Below the pieces are notes generated by a model. That model did not search any database, was not told the origin of the DNA, and saw nothing but the letters and a program-made list of their open reading frames with translations. From Actinacidiphila yanglinensis (GTDB taxonomy: Bacteria > Actinomycetota > Actinomycetes > Streptomycetales > Streptomycetaceae): 64,000 nt of DNA. Shown here piece by piece: positions 41,965-52,147 of the stretch (positions are counted from its first letter, which is position 1; each line of letters opens with the position of its first letter). Where the stretch lies: positions 124,001 to 188,000 of the forward strand of contig NZ_FNVU01000003.1 of NCBI RefSeq assembly GCF_900107965.1, in the 5' to 3' direction. A program made the translations under genes and the position numbers.

Positions 41965-42909
41965 GTGCGGAACGCTGTGGAAGGAGGGAAGGCGACGGAC
42001 GTCGGAAAGGCGATCGAAGGACGGCCGGTCGTGCCGGTCGAGGGCGTTCTGGTGCTGGACGGCGGGCTGTCCAACCAGCTCGCCGAGCAGGGCTGCGACC
42101 TGGCCGATCCGCTCTGGACGGCCCGGCTGCTGGCGGACGAGCCCGGCCAGATCCTGGCGGCTCACACCGCCTACATGCGCGCAGGTGCGCAGGTGCTCAC
42201 CACGGCGAGCTACCAGGCGACGTACGAGGGGTTCGCACAGCGCGGTGTCGGCCGCGCGGATGCGACACGACTCCTGCGGCGCAGCGTCGAGCTGGCCCGG
42301 CAGGCGGCTGCGGGCCGGCCCGAGGTGCGGGTGGCGGCGTCGGTGGGGCCCTACGGGGCGATGCTGGCGGACGGGAGCGAGTACCGAGGGAGGTACGGGC
42401 TGAGCGTGCGGGAGTTGGAGAGGTTCCATCGACCGCGGATCGAGGCGCTGGCTGCCGCGGGGCCGGATGTCCTCGCGCTGGAGACGGTGCCGGATGTCGA
42501 CGAAGGTGAGGCGATGCTGAGGGCGGCCGAGGGTGCCGGGGTGCCGGTGTGGCTGTCGTACACGATCGAGGGCGGTCTGACACGGGCCGGGCAGCGGTTG
42601 GAGGAGGCGTTCGCGCTGGTGGCAGGCCGGGACGAGGTGGTCGCCGTGGGCGTCAACTGCTGCGCTCCGGGCGAGGTCGGGGACGCGGTGCGGTTGGCCG
42701 CGGAGGTGACGGGCAAGCCGGTCGTCGCCTACCCCAACAGCGGCGAGCAGTGGGACGCGGAGGGGCGGCACTGGGTGGGCGGTACGACGTTCGATCCGGC
42801 GCTGGTCACCGGGTGGCGGCGGGCAGGCGCGCGGCTGGTCGGCGGCTGCTGTCGGGTGGGGCCCACCGGGATCGCGGGGATCTCGGCGGCGTTGCGGGCC
42901 GGCGGCTGA
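41965..42909 (+). CDS. mmuM: Homocysteine S-methyltransferase
   Basis: Transfers a methyl group to homocysteine from S-methylmethionine or SAM, recycling methionine. The 314-residue barrel has LVLDGGLSNQLAEQG, TASYQATYEGFAQRG, NCCAPGEVGDAV and GARLVGGCCRVGPTGI. The zinc ligands are Cys232 and Cys295/Cys296. I prefer GTG 41965 because GGAAGGAG lies upstream. An ATG at 41878 would add 29 unusual residues but is only 7 bp after the LLM gene stop, so it remains possible. Confidence 0.88.
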   Translation: MRNAVEGGKATDVGKAIEGRPVVPVEGVLVLDGGLSNQLAEQGCDLADPLWTARLLADEPGQILAAHTAYMRAGAQVLTTASYQATYEGFAQRGVGRADATRLLRRSVELARQAAAGRPEVRVAASVGPYGAMLADGSEYRGRYGLSVRELERFHRPRIEALAAAGPDVLALETVPDVDEGEAMLRAAEGAGVPVWLSYTIEGGLTRAGQRLEEAFALVAGRDEVVAVGVNCCAPGEVGDAVRLAAEVTGKPVVAYPNSGEQWDAEGRHWVGGTTFDPALVTGWRRAGARLVGGCCRVGPTGIAGISAALRAGG

Positions 42910-42997
42910 CAGGTCGAACGGTGCGTGTGGTGCGTGCGGTGCCTGCGGCGCGGTAATCCGGTGTCGGGCGGGAGCCCGGGCGCCGATACTCGGGTAC

Positions 42998-44569
42998 GTG
43001 TTCATGACGATCACTGCCACCGGCAGTACCGAATGTCCGGCCACCGACCTGGGGTTCCTCCTGCACAAGCACCCTGACAGGGCGCAGGTGTTCTCGACGG
43101 CCTACGGCCGGGCGCATGTCTTCTACCCCGAGGCGGGCGCCGAGTCGACCACCGCCGCGCTGCTGCTGGAGGTGGATTCGCCCGCGCTGGTGCGGCGAGG
43201 GAAGGGCAAGGGTCGCGGTGGCGCGCCCGATGCGTCGCTCGCGCAGTACGTGAACGACCGGCCGTACGCCGCGTCGTCGCTGCTGGCGGTGGCACTGCGG
43301 ACGGTGTTCTCCAGCGCGCTGCGCGGGGAGTGCCGGACGCACCCGGAGCGGGCGGCGGCGCCGATGCCGTTGCGGATCGAGGTGCCGGTACTGCCCGCGC
43401 GGGGCGGGGCGGCGCTGGTGGCGAAGTTGTTCGAGCCGCTGGGATGGCGGGTGGCGGCCGAGCCGATCGTGCTCGACTCGCGATTCCCGGAGTGGGGCGA
43501 GTCGCGCTATGTGGCACTGACGCTGGAAGGGGAGTTGCGGCTGGCGGAGGCGTTGCGGCATCTGTACGTGCTGCTGCCGGTGCTGGACGACGCCAAGCAC
43601 TACTGGGTGTCGGAGGACGAGGTCGACAAGCTGTTGAGGTTCGGCGAGGGCTGGCTGGCGGGCCACCCGGAGCAGAAGCTGATCACCAGCCGCTACCTGT
43701 CCCGGCGCTGGTCGCTGACGCGGCAGGCGAACGAGCGGCTGGAGCTCGTCCGGCTGGCCGATGCCGACGACATCGAGGTGGAGGCGATCGACAACGCCGT
43801 CGAGCCCGAGGTGCCGGAGGAGGTGGCGGAGCGGCCGGCGCCACTGGCCGTGCAGCGCCGGGAGGCGATCCTCGCCGAGCTGCGCGCCGCCGGCGCGGCC
43901 CGGGTACTGGATCTGGGCTGCGGGCAGGGGCAGTTGGTGGCGGCGCTGCTGAAGGAGGCGCGCTTCACCGAGATCGTGGGCGTGGACGTGTCCGTCCGGG
44001 CGCTGGACATCGCGGCCCGCCGGTTGCGGCTGGACCGGATGGGGGAGCGGCAGGCGGGACGGGTCGCGCTGCTCCAGGGTTCGCTGGCCTACACCGACAG
44101 CCGGCTGAAGGGATACGACGCCGCGGTGCTCAGCGAGGTGATCGAGCACCTGGACCTGCCGCGACTGCCGGCGCTGGAGTACGCCGTGTTCGGCTCGGCG
44201 CGGCCGCGGAGGGTGATCGTGACGACGCCGAACGTCGAGTACAACGTCCGGTGGGAGTCGTTGCCGGCCGGGCATGTGCGACACGCGGACCACCGGTTCG
44301 AGTGGACCCGGGCGCAGTTCGGCACGTGGGCGGGCGAGGTGGCCGAGCGGTACGGCTACCAGGCGCGGTTCGTGCCTGTCGGGCCCGACGACCCGGAGGT
44401 GGGGCCGCCCACCCAGGTGGCGGTCTTCAGCCGCACCGCGGACGGCGGGCCGGACGCCGCGGCCAGGACCCGCGCCGGGGACAACCGCACAACGAGTGAC
44501 AACCACGCCGCCGATGACAACCACGGCGACAGCGACAAGACCACGGACGAGAAGGAGGCCGTCGCATGA
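42998..44569 (+). CDS. hen1: 3'-terminal RNA ribose 2'-O-methyltransferase Hen1
   Basis: The methyltransferase of the bacterial Pnkp/Hen1 RNA-repair system; it methylates the 2'-OH at the 3' end created by ribotoxin cleavage before ligation, so the repaired RNA resists recutting. The N-terminal half (LGFLLHKHPDRAQVF, AHVFYPEA) is the domain that activates the Pnkp ligase. The SAM site is VLDLGCGQGQ (303-312). Mn ligands match plant HEN1: Glu380, Glu383, His384 (EVIEH) and His432 (DHRFEW). GTG 42998 fits GATACT (42985-42990) ending 7 nt upstream. It overlaps pnkp by 4 nt. Confidence 0.93.
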   Translation: MFMTITATGSTECPATDLGFLLHKHPDRAQVFSTAYGRAHVFYPEAGAESTTAALLLEVDSPALVRRGKGKGRGGAPDASLAQYVNDRPYAASSLLAVALRTVFSSALRGECRTHPERAAAPMPLRIEVPVLPARGGAALVAKLFEPLGWRVAAEPIVLDSRFPEWGESRYVALTLEGELRLAEALRHLYVLLPVLDDAKHYWVSEDEVDKLLRFGEGWLAGHPEQKLITSRYLSRRWSLTRQANERLELVRLADADDIEVEAIDNAVEPEVPEEVAERPAPLAVQRREAILAELRAAGAARVLDLGCGQGQLVAALLKEARFTEIVGVDVSVRALDIAARRLRLDRMGERQAGRVALLQGSLAYTDSRLKGYDAAVLSEVIEHLDLPRLPALEYAVFGSARPRRVIVTTPNVEYNVRWESLPAGHVRHADHRFEWTRAQFGTWAGEVAERYGYQARFVPVGPDDPEVGPPTQVAVFSRTADGGPDAAARTRAGDNRTTSDNHAADDNHGDSDKTTDEKEAVA

Positions 44570-47175
44570 CCGAGCACCGTGTGAACCCGGGTACCCCGGA
44601 CGCGTTGGCCCCCGAGGCCGCGCCCGACCGCAGGGCGCCGCGCGAGCTGGCCGTCACCGACCTCTCCCTGGTCGTGCTGATCGGCGCCACCGGCTCGGGC
44701 AAGTCCACCTTCGCCGCCCGGCACTTCAAGCCGACCGAGGTGATCTCCTCCGACTTCTGCCGCGGCCTGGTCAGCGACGACGAGAACGACCAGGGCGCCA
44801 CCCGGGACGCGTTCGACGTGCTGCACTACATCGCCGGAAAGCGGCTCGCGGCGGGGCGCCGTACCGTGATCGACGCGACCAGCGTGCAGGTCGAGTCCCG
44901 CCGCCAGCTGATCGCGCTGGCCCGCGAGCACGACGTGCTGCCGATCGCGATCGTGCTGGACGTTCCGGAGCAGGTGTGCGCCGAGCGCAACGCGAGTCGC
45001 CCCGACCGCGCCGGGATGTCCCCGCACGTCATCCAGCGCCACCAGCGGGAGCTGCGCCGCTCGCTGCGCGGACTGGAGCGCGAGGGCTTCCGCAAGGTGC
45101 ACATCCTGCGCGGGACCGAGGAGGTCGACACCGCGCGGGTCGTCACCGAGCGCCGGTACAACGACCTGACGCACCTCACCGGCCCGTTCGACATCATCGG
45201 CGATGTGCACGGATGCAGCTCGGAGCTGGAGACGCTGCTCGCCAGGCTCGGTTACGAGGACGGCACGCACCCCGAGGGCCGTACCGCCGTGTTCGTCGGC
45301 GACCTGGTCGACCGCGGCCCGGACAGCCCGGGCGTGCTGCGCCGTGTGATGGGCATGGTCGAGGCCGGCACCGCCCTGTGCGTGCCGGGCAACCACGAGA
45401 ACAAGCTCGGCCGCTACCTCAAGGGCCGCAAGGTGCAGCACACCCACGGCCTGGCCGAGACCATCGAGCAGTTCGAGGAGGAGGACAAGCGCGACCCCGA
45501 GTTCCGGGCGAGGGTGAAGACGTTCATCGAGGGCCTCGTCAGCCACTACGTGCTGGACGGCGGCAAGTTGGTGGTCTGCCACGCCGGCCTGCCGGAGAAG
45601 TACCACGGCCGCACCTCCGGCCGGGTCCGCTCGCACGCCCTCTACGGGGACACCACCGGCGAGACCGACGAGTTCGGCCTGCCGGTGCGCTACCCGTGGG
45701 CGGAGGACTACCGCGGCCGCGCGGCCGTCGTCTACGGCCACACCCCCGTCCCGACCACGTCCTGGATCAACAACACCCTGTGCCTCGACACCGGTGCCGT
45801 CTTCGGCGGCCGGATGACCGCGCTGCGCTGGCCCGAGCGGGAGATCGTCGACGTGCCGGCCGAGCGGGTCTGGTACGAGCCGGTGAAGCCGCTCGCCACC
45901 CCCGCGCCCGGTGCGCGGGACGGTCGCCCGCTCGACCTCGCCGACGTGTCCGGCCGCCGTACGGTGGAGACCACCCGGATGGGACGGCTCGCCGTCCGCG
46001 AGGAGAACGCGGCCGCCGCCCTGGAGGTGATGAGCCGCTTCGCGGTCGACCCGCGCCTGCTCGGCTACCTGCCGCCGACCATGTCGCCGTGCGCCACCTC
46101 CCGGCAGGAGGGATACCTGGAGCACCCCGCCGAGGCGTTCGCCGCCTACCGTGAGGACGGCGTCGCGCAGGTCGTGTGCGAGGAGAAGCACATGGGTTCG
46201 CGCGCGGTCGCCCTCGTCTGCCGCGACGAGGAGATCGCCCGGGAGCGCTTCGGCGTGACCACTCCGGGGGTCACCGGCGCGCTGCACACGCGTACCGGCC
46301 GGCCGTTCTTCGACGACGCTGCCGTCACCGAGGAGGTGCTGGCCCGGCTGCGCGCCGCCGTCACCGCAGCCGGCCTGTGGGAGGAGTTGGACACCGGCTG
46401 GCTGCTGCTCGACGCCGAGTTGCTGCCCTGGTCGCTGAAGGCGTCCGGCCTGCTGCGCAAGCAGTACGCCGCGGTGGGGGCCGCCGCCGGAGCCGCCTTC
46501 CCCGCCGCCCTCGCCGCTTTGGAGGCGGCGGCCGCGCGCGGCACCGATGTGTCCGCGCTGCTGGCCCGGCAGGTCGAGCGCGCCGCCGACGCGTCCGCGT
46601 TCACCGAGGCGTACCGCCGCTACTGCTGGAGCACCGACGGGCTCGACGGGGTGCGGCTCGCACCGTTCCAGCTGCTCGCCGTCCAGGGCCGCAGCCTCGC
46701 CGACCTGCCGCACGACCGGCAGCTCGCCCTCATTGACCGCCTGGTCGAGGCCGACGGCAGCGGGCTGCTCCAGGCCACCCGCCGGCTGCTGGTCGACACC
46801 GGCGACGAGGAGTCGGTGGCGGCCGGGGTGCGCTGGTGGCTGGAAATGACCGAGGCGGGCGGCGAGGGCATGGTGGTGAAGCCGCTGGCCGCCCTGGTGC
46901 GCACCGAGTCCGGCCGGCTGGTGCAGCCCGGCGTGAAGTGCCGCGGCCGGGAGTACCTGCGGATCATCTACGGGCCCGAGTACACCCGCCCCGAGCACCT
47001 GGCACGGCTCCGCAGCCGGGCACTCGGCCACAAGCGGTCCCTCGCCCTGCGCGAGTACGCGCTGGGTCTGGAGGCCCTGGACCGGCTCGCCGCGGGTGAG
47101 CCGCTGTGGCGGGTGCACGAGGCGGTGTTCGCGGTGCTCGCCCTGGAGTCCGAGCCGGTCGACCCCCGGCTCTGA
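44566..47175 (+). CDS. pnkp: Polynucleotide kinase-phosphatase-ligase Pnkp
   Basis: The three-domain end-healing and sealing enzyme of the Pnkp/Hen1 system, 869 residues. The 5'-kinase domain has Walker A GATGSGKST (40-48). The metallophosphatase domain (2',3'-phosphatase) has GDVHG (212-216), GDLVDRG (245-251) and GNHE (275-278). The C-terminal adenylyltransferase/ligase-like domain has EEKHMGSRAV with candidate Lys541 and MVVKPL near the end. All known catalytic motifs look intact. ATGA overlap with hen1 implies tight coupling, matching their physical complex in other bacteria. A terminator hairpin follows at 47204. Confidence 0.95.
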   Translation: MTEHRVNPGTPDALAPEAAPDRRAPRELAVTDLSLVVLIGATGSGKSTFAARHFKPTEVISSDFCRGLVSDDENDQGATRDAFDVLHYIAGKRLAAGRRTVIDATSVQVESRRQLIALAREHDVLPIAIVLDVPEQVCAERNASRPDRAGMSPHVIQRHQRELRRSLRGLEREGFRKVHILRGTEEVDTARVVTERRYNDLTHLTGPFDIIGDVHGCSSELETLLARLGYEDGTHPEGRTAVFVGDLVDRGPDSPGVLRRVMGMVEAGTALCVPGNHENKLGRYLKGRKVQHTHGLAETIEQFEEEDKRDPEFRARVKTFIEGLVSHYVLDGGKLVVCHAGLPEKYHGRTSGRVRSHALYGDTTGETDEFGLPVRYPWAEDYRGRAAVVYGHTPVPTTSWINNTLCLDTGAVFGGRMTALRWPEREIVDVPAERVWYEPVKPLATPAPGARDGRPLDLADVSGRRTVETTRMGRLAVREENAAAALEVMSRFAVDPRLLGYLPPTMSPCATSRQEGYLEHPAEAFAAYREDGVAQVVCEEKHMGSRAVALVCRDEEIARERFGVTTPGVTGALHTRTGRPFFDDAAVTEEVLARLRAAVTAAGLWEELDTGWLLLDAELLPWSLKASGLLRKQYAAVGAAAGAAFPAALAALEAAAARGTDVSALLARQVERAADASAFTEAYRRYCWSTDGLDGVRLAPFQLLAVQGRSLADLPHDRQLALIDRLVEADGSGLLQATRRLLVDTGDEESVAAGVRWWLEMTEAGGEGMVVKPLAALVRTESGRLVQPGVKCRGREYLRIIYGPEYTRPEHLARLRSRALGHKRSLALREYALGLEALDRLAAGEPLWRVHEAVFAVLALESEPVDPRL

Positions 47176-47203
47176 CCTCACCCGGCCCCGGCGACAGCCC
47201 CGC

Positions 47204-47230
47204 CCCGGCGCGGCAACCACCCGCGCCGGG
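47204..47230 (+). terminator. Terminator after pnkp
   Basis: CCCGGCGCGG (47204-47213) pairs perfectly with CCGCGCCGGG (47221-47230) around a CAACCAC loop. Confidence 0.7.
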
Positions 47231-47345
47231 CGCGGTGCCCATCCGCGCCGGGGGAGGGCGAACCGACCCGTGAGCGCGGACCCGGGCCCCGCGTCGCCGC
47301 GCCGTGCCGTGTTGAGCCGTCCCCGACGTGGGAAGCTCTTCTTCC

Positions 47346-48587
47346 ATGGCTTCCATGGCTCCCAGCGGTTTTCACGTCGACTCCGAGACCGGGCGGCTGC
47401 GCCGCGTCATCCTGCACCGCCCGGATCTCGAACTGAAGCGGCTGACCCCGACCAACAAGGACGCGTTGCTCTTCGACGACCTGTTGTGGGTCCGGCGGGC
47501 CAGGGCCGAGCACGACGGGTTCGCCGACGTGCTGCGGGACCGCGGGGTGCAGGTCCACCTCTTCGGCGACCTGCTGTGCGAGTCGCTGGAGGTGCCGGCG
47601 GCGAAGCGGCTCGTCCTCGACCGGGTCTTCGACGAGAAGGAGTACGGCCCGCTGGCGACCGGGCACCTGTGGGAGGCGTTCGACGGGCTGCCGGCGGCGG
47701 AACTGGCCGAGGCGCTGGTCGGGGGGATGACGAAGCGGGAGTTCCTGGAGCGGTTCGCCGAGCCCGTCTCGGTCCGGTTCCACGCCATGGACCTCGACGA
47801 CTTCCTGCTCAACCCGCTGCCCAACCACCTGTTCACCCGCGACACGTCGGCCTGGGTCTACGACGGGGTGAGCATCAACGCGATGCGCTGGCCGGCCCGG
47901 CAGCGCGAGACCGTGCACTTCGAGGCGATCTACCGGCACCATCCGCTCTTCGCCGGCGGCGGCTTCCACGTCTGGTCCGAGGGCCAGGGCGCCTACCCCT
48001 CGACCATCGAGGGCGGCGACGTGCTGGTGATCGGCCGCGGCGCGGTCCTGATCGGCATGAGCGAGCGCACCACCCCGCAGGCCGTCGAGATGCTGGCGCG
48101 CGGGCTGTTCGCGGCCGGCTCGGCCCGCACCATCGTGGCCCTGGACATGCCGAAGGGGCGGGCGTTCATGCATCTGGACACCGTGATGACGATGGTCGAC
48201 GGCGACACCTTCACGCAGTACGCGGGCCTCGGCATGCTGCGCTCGTACACCATCGAGCCGGGCTCGGAGGAGGGCGAGCTGAAGGTGACCGACCACCCGC
48301 CGGAGCACATGCACCGGGCGATCGCCGCCGCGCTCGGCCTGGACGCGATCACCGTGCTCACCGCGACGCAGGACGTGCACGCCGCCGAGCGCGAGCAGTG
48401 GGACGACGGGTGCAACGTGCTGGCCGTCGAGCCCGGCGTGGTGGTGGCGTACGAGCGGAACGCGACCACCAACACGTTCCTGCGCAAGCGCGGTGTCGAG
48501 GTGATCGAGATTCCCGGCAGCGAGCTGGGCCGGGGCCGGGGCGGGCCGCGGTGCATGAGCTGCCCGATCGAGCGCGACGCGGTATGA
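47346..48587 (+). CDS. arcA: Arginine deiminase
   Basis: Hydrolyses arginine to citrulline and ammonia. The 413-residue protein has the family motifs [50 protein letters not shown] and the C-terminal PRCMSCP with catalytic Cys403. Active-site Asp, His and Glu residues are all recognisable. ATG 47346 is favoured; ATG 47355 and GTG 47328 are in frame and cannot be excluded. The ornithine carbamoyltransferase gene follows after 161 bp, giving the first two steps of the deiminase pathway. I see no carbamate kinase here. Confidence 0.92.
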   Translation: MASMAPSGFHVDSETGRLRRVILHRPDLELKRLTPTNKDALLFDDLLWVRRARAEHDGFADVLRDRGVQVHLFGDLLCESLEVPAAKRLVLDRVFDEKEYGPLATGHLWEAFDGLPAAELAEALVGGMTKREFLERFAEPVSVRFHAMDLDDFLLNPLPNHLFTRDTSAWVYDGVSINAMRWPARQRETVHFEAIYRHHPLFAGGGFHVWSEGQGAYPSTIEGGDVLVIGRGAVLIGMSERTTPQAVEMLARGLFAAGSARTIVALDMPKGRAFMHLDTVMTMVDGDTFTQYAGLGMLRSYTIEPGSEEGELKVTDHPPEHMHRAIAAALGLDAITVLTATQDVHAAEREQWDDGCNVLAVEPGVVVAYERNATTNTFLRKRGVEVIEIPGSELGRGRGGPRCMSCPIERDAV

Positions 48588-48748
48588 CCCCATAGGAACC
48601 TGAATGAACCGATATTACGATTGATGGCCAGGCATGACGTGATGTGACCCCACCGTCCGCGCCTGCCCCGCAGAAGGGGGGCTGTATAACAATGCCGGTA
48701 ATCGTATAAGGTTCCAGTGTTGATGACGCCGCACGCTAGGAGTTCCGC
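48588..48748 (+). promoter_or_regulatory. AT-rich control region of the ornithine carbamoyltransferase gene
   Basis: A conspicuously low-GC 161-bp gap. It contains two direct GTATAA repeats (48684-48689 and 48704-48709) spaced 20 bp apart, a GAACC-TGAAT-GAACC direct repeat near 48596, and a distant GGAACC/GGTTCC inverted pair. These could be regulator half-sites, for example for ArgR, but I cannot match a confirmed Streptomyces ARG box. No clear -35/-10 pair. Confidence 0.4.
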
Positions 48749-49747
48749 ATGGCCGTCGACCTCAAGGGCCGGCACTTCCTCAAGGAGCTGGACTTCACTC
48801 CGGAGGAGTTCCGCCACCTCGTGGAGCTTGCCGCGGAGCTCAAGGCGGCCAAGAAGTCGGGCGCCGAGCGGCAGTGGCTGCGCGGGCGGAACATCGCACT
48901 GGTCTTCGAGAAGACGTCCACCCGTACCCGCAGCGCGTTCGAGGTCGCCGCCGCCGACCAGGGCGCCTCGACGACCTACCTCGACCCCTCCGGCTCGCAG
49001 ATCGGGCACAAGGAGTCGATCAAGGACACCGCGCGGGTGCTGGGCCGGATGTTCGACGGCATCCAGTACCGGGGGCACGCCCAGACGGTGGTCGAGGAAC
49101 TGGCCGCCTACGCCGGTGTCCCGGTGTGGAACGGCCTCACCGACGAGTGGCACCCCACCCAGATGCTCGCCGATGTCCTCACCATGACCGAGCACAACCC
49201 CAAGCCGCTGCCGGAGATCTCCTACGCCTACCTCGGCGACGCCCGCTACAACATGGGCAACTCGCTGCTGGTCACCGGCGCGCTGCTCGGCATGGACGTA
49301 CGGATCGCGGCGCCCGAGGGGATGTGGCCGCAGGCCGAGGTGGTCGCGCAGGCCCGCGAGCTGGCCGCGCGGACCGGGGCGCGGATCACCCTGACCGAGA
49401 GCGTCGAGGAGGGCGTCCGCGGCGTCGACCACGTGCACACCGACGTGTGGGTGTCGATGGGCGAGCCCAAGGAGGTCTGGGACGAGCGGATCCGGGTGCT
49501 CGCGCCGTACGCCGTCACCGCTGACGTGATGCGGGCCACCGGCAATCCGCAGGCCACCTTCCTGCACTGCCTGCCCGCGTTCCACGACCTCGGCACCGCC
49601 GTCGGCCGCGAGATCCACGCCCGGCACGGCCTGGAGCACCTGGAGGTCTCCGACGAGGTCTTCGAGTCCGAGCAGTCCGTCGTCTTCGACCAGGCGGAGA
49701 ACCGGATGCACACCATCAAGGCGATCCTGGTCTCCACTCTCTCCTGA
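48749..49747 (+). CDS. arcB: Ornithine carbamoyltransferase
   Basis: Interconverts ornithine plus carbamoyl phosphate and citrulline. The 332-residue protein has the carbamoyl-phosphate motif STRTR (57-61), the [12 protein letters not shown] loop and HCLP (273-276). ATG 48749 has AGGAG 8 nt upstream. The arcA neighbour favours the catabolic direction, as in the Streptomyces arcA-arcB pair, though sequence alone does not separate catabolic from anabolic enzymes. No carbamate kinase gene follows, so carbamoyl phosphate may instead feed pyrimidine or arginine synthesis. Confidence 0.93.
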   Translation: MAVDLKGRHFLKELDFTPEEFRHLVELAAELKAAKKSGAERQWLRGRNIALVFEKTSTRTRSAFEVAAADQGASTTYLDPSGSQIGHKESIKDTARVLGRMFDGIQYRGHAQTVVEELAAYAGVPVWNGLTDEWHPTQMLADVLTMTEHNPKPLPEISYAYLGDARYNMGNSLLVTGALLGMDVRIAAPEGMWPQAEVVAQARELAARTGARITLTESVEEGVRGVDHVHTDVWVSMGEPKEVWDERIRVLAPYAVTADVMRATGNPQATFLHCLPAFHDLGTAVGREIHARHGLEHLEVSDEVFESEQSVVFDQAENRMHTIKAILVSTLS

Positions 49748-49885
49748 GCCACGGCGCCCACCCCCGCCACCACGGCCCCGCCCGTCCGTACCGCTCCCTG
49801 CCCCTGGGCCGAACTCGGCTAGGGTACGCACGAGTTGCGGTCCCGACCGGAGGCACCGGATGCGGACCGGCGGGCAGGGGGAGGC

Positions 49886-52144
49886 ATGAAGAGCGGCGAG
49901 AGCGGGCCGACCACGACCGCGGACGGCGGCCCGGCGGAGGTGCCATCCGCGCTGACGTCGGTCGTGGTGCACGCCCAGGGCGCGGTGTGCACCCGCCGGG
50001 CGCGACTCCTGCTGCCTGCGGGCACGTTCGGGGAAGCGGCGGTACGGGTCCGGGTCGGTGGACTGCCGCCCGCGCTGTACGGCGGCTCGTTGCGCGGAAG
50101 CGTGGTGTCGGGCCCGCCCGGCCTGCGGGTCGCCGACATCCGTGTCGATGTCGCGGCGACACTGCGGCGCGGCGAGGAGGCCCCCGGCCTGCGGCTGGAC
50201 CTGGAGGACGCGGAGGACCGCCAGTCGAGACTGCGGGACCGCCGCGACCGGCTGGCGGCCGAGATCGCGGCGGTCGCCGGCTTCCGGGCCGAGGCGCCCC
50301 AGCCGCGACGCGGGGACGCGCCGCGCTGGGCGCCGGTGGAGTCCATCCTCGCGCTGGCCGGGTTCGTCGATGCCCGGCTGTCCGCGCTGCACACCCGACT
50401 GCGCGCCGCCGAGGACGAGTTGGAGAAGGCCGACCACGACGCCGACGTGCTGCGGCACCGGCTGCACCAGGCGTCCGGTGCGATGGACGTCGACCGCGTG
50501 AAGCCGTCCGTCTGCGCGGTGGTGACGCTGGTGTCCGACGCGGTTCCGGGCGCTGAGCCCGAGCCGGACCCGGACGCCGGGGCGGGCAGCGCCACCCCCG
50601 ATCCGGCACCGGATTCCGGGTCCGCTCCCGACTCCGAGGACCGGCCCGAAACGGCCCCCGCAGACGTGGAGTTGGTGCTGGAGCTGGAGTACCACGCGCC
50701 CGGGGCCACCTGGTCCCCGGTCTACCAGTTGCGCCTCGACGGTGGCAGCGGCGCCGGCACCCTCGTGCTGCGGGCCTGCGTCGCGCAGCGGACCGGCGAG
50801 GACTGGGCGGGCGTGCGACTCGGCCTGTCCACCGCGGACCTGCTGCGCCGCGCCGACCTGCCGGAGTTGCGCAGCCTGCGGATCGGGCGCAGCCAGCAGG
50901 AGCCGTCCGGCCCGGGCTGGCGCGAACCCCCGTCGGGCCTGGACGAGTTGTTCGCGGGGTACGACACGGTCAAGGAGCCGGAGCCGTCCCGCGGGGTGCA
51001 CCGCATGAGGGTCGGAGGCGCCCCGAGCCCGGCCCCGCCTGGTGGTGCCGTCTTCCAGGCGGGACCTCCGCTCCAGGCCCGGTCCGCGGAGGAGCCCGGC
51101 TACGGCGCGGCGCCCGTCAACCGCGGCTTCGCCGTACCCGTCTCCGCACCCCTGCCCGCGCCCGCCGCGCCCGCGCCGCCCCCACCGGCACCCGGGGCCG
51201 CGCAGCCCAGGAGCCGCCGCGCGACCCGGCAGCCCTCCTACTCCGCACAGGCGACCGCCGCGTCCGACGCCGCGGCGCCCCCGCATCCGCCGGCCGTCGC
51301 CCCCTCCGCCGATCAACTCGACTACGCCGGGCTGGTGATGACCGGTCCCCTGGCCGCCGAGGGCCGCGGGACCCTGCGGGCCGCCGACGACGGCACGGCC
51401 GCCCTCGTCACGGAGTACCGCCACCGGGCCGAGGCCGTCGCGGGCCTGGCCCGTCCCGCGCACGCGGTCGACGTCCGCGTCTCGGCCGGCTCCTTCGACT
51501 ACCGCTTCGACACCGCGGCCCCGGCCGACGTCGAGGCGGACGGCCAGTGGCACACCGTGCCGGTGAGCGAGGTGCCGGTGCGCACGGAGTTCGAGTACGT
51601 CTGCGTCCCGGCGCAGGACACCGCCGTGTTCGGCACGGTCCTGGTGACGAACACGTCCGACCATCCGCTGCTGGCCGGCCCCGCCGACGTCGTGGTGGAC
51701 GGCGACTTCGTCCGTACCGCGCCACTGCCGACCCTCGCGCCGGGACAGCGGCAGGCGGTGGGTCTCGGGGTGGCCGAGAGCGTCCAGGTGGCGCGGCGGG
51801 CGCACATGCGCGAGTCGACCGCGGGGCTGCGCGGCGGCACGACGGTGCTGGACCACAGCGTGGAGGTGGAGGTCGCCAACCGGCTGCCGTACCCGGCGCT
51901 GGTGGAGGTGCGCGAGCGGATCCCGACCTCGGCCGACAAGGACGTACGGATCGAGGAGCACCGGGGCGAGCCGCGCTGGACCGATCCCGGCGAACCGCTG
52001 GACGGCCAGGACGGGGTGTACGTCGCCGGCGCGCGGGTGTGGCGCGTCACGCTGGAGCCGGGGCGGACGGCGACCCTCACCGGAGGGTTCGAGATCCGCC
52101 TGCCGGTGGGCAAGTCGGTCGTCGGCGGAAACCGGAGGAACTGA
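49886..52144 (+). CDS. DUF4139/DUF4140 (MuiA-like) protein, first of a tandem pair
   Basis: A 752-residue protein of the mucoidy-inhibitor MuiA (DUF4139) family. The N-terminal DUF4140 part (VVVHAQGAVCTRRARLLLPAG, SLRGSVVSGPPGLRVADIRVD) leads into a helical, probably coiled-coil segment (about 110-200). The DUF4139 beta domain begins LEYHAPGATWSPVYQLRLDGG. A Pro/Ala-rich disordered insertion (about 355-475) interrupts it before DYAGLVMTGPL and the C-terminal strands. There is no signal peptide. ATG 49886 has GGGGGAGG. The gene lies 3 bp before a paralogue, suggesting a hetero-oligomer. Cellular role unknown. Confidence 0.85.
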   Translation: MKSGESGPTTTADGGPAEVPSALTSVVVHAQGAVCTRRARLLLPAGTFGEAAVRVRVGGLPPALYGGSLRGSVVSGPPGLRVADIRVDVAATLRRGEEAPGLRLDLEDAEDRQSRLRDRRDRLAAEIAAVAGFRAEAPQPRRGDAPRWAPVESILALAGFVDARLSALHTRLRAAEDELEKADHDADVLRHRLHQASGAMDVDRVKPSVCAVVTLVSDAVPGAEPEPDPDAGAGSATPDPAPDSGSAPDSEDRPETAPADVELVLELEYHAPGATWSPVYQLRLDGGSGAGTLVLRACVAQRTGEDWAGVRLGLSTADLLRRADLPELRSLRIGRSQQEPSGPGWREPPSGLDELFAGYDTVKEPEPSRGVHRMRVGGAPSPAPPGGAVFQAGPPLQARSAEEPGYGAAPVNRGFAVPVSAPLPAPAAPAPPPPAPGAAQPRSRRATRQPSYSAQATAASDAAAPPHPPAVAPSADQLDYAGLVMTGPLAAEGRGTLRAADDGTAALVTEYRHRAEAVAGLARPAHAVDVRVSAGSFDYRFDTAAPADVEADGQWHTVPVSEVPVRTEFEYVCVPAQDTAVFGTVLVTNTSDHPLLAGPADVVVDGDFVRTAPLPTLAPGQRQAVGLGVAESVQVARRAHMRESTAGLRGGTTVLDHSVEVEVANRLPYPALVEVRERIPTSADKDVRIEEHRGEPRWTDPGEPLDGQDGVYVAGARVWRVTLEPGRTATLTGGFEIRLPVGKSVVGGNRRN

Positions 52145-52147
52145 ACC

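Noticed and set aside
42985-43004. ATG 43004 as the hen1 start
   Set aside because: GTG 42998 fits the -10-like GATACT spacing and gives the usual N terminus beginning Met-Phe; both remain within two codons.
48588-48748. ARG box for ArgR
   Set aside because: The GTATAA repeats are direct, not the inverted ARG-box form, and no full consensus was found; kept only as a regulatory region.
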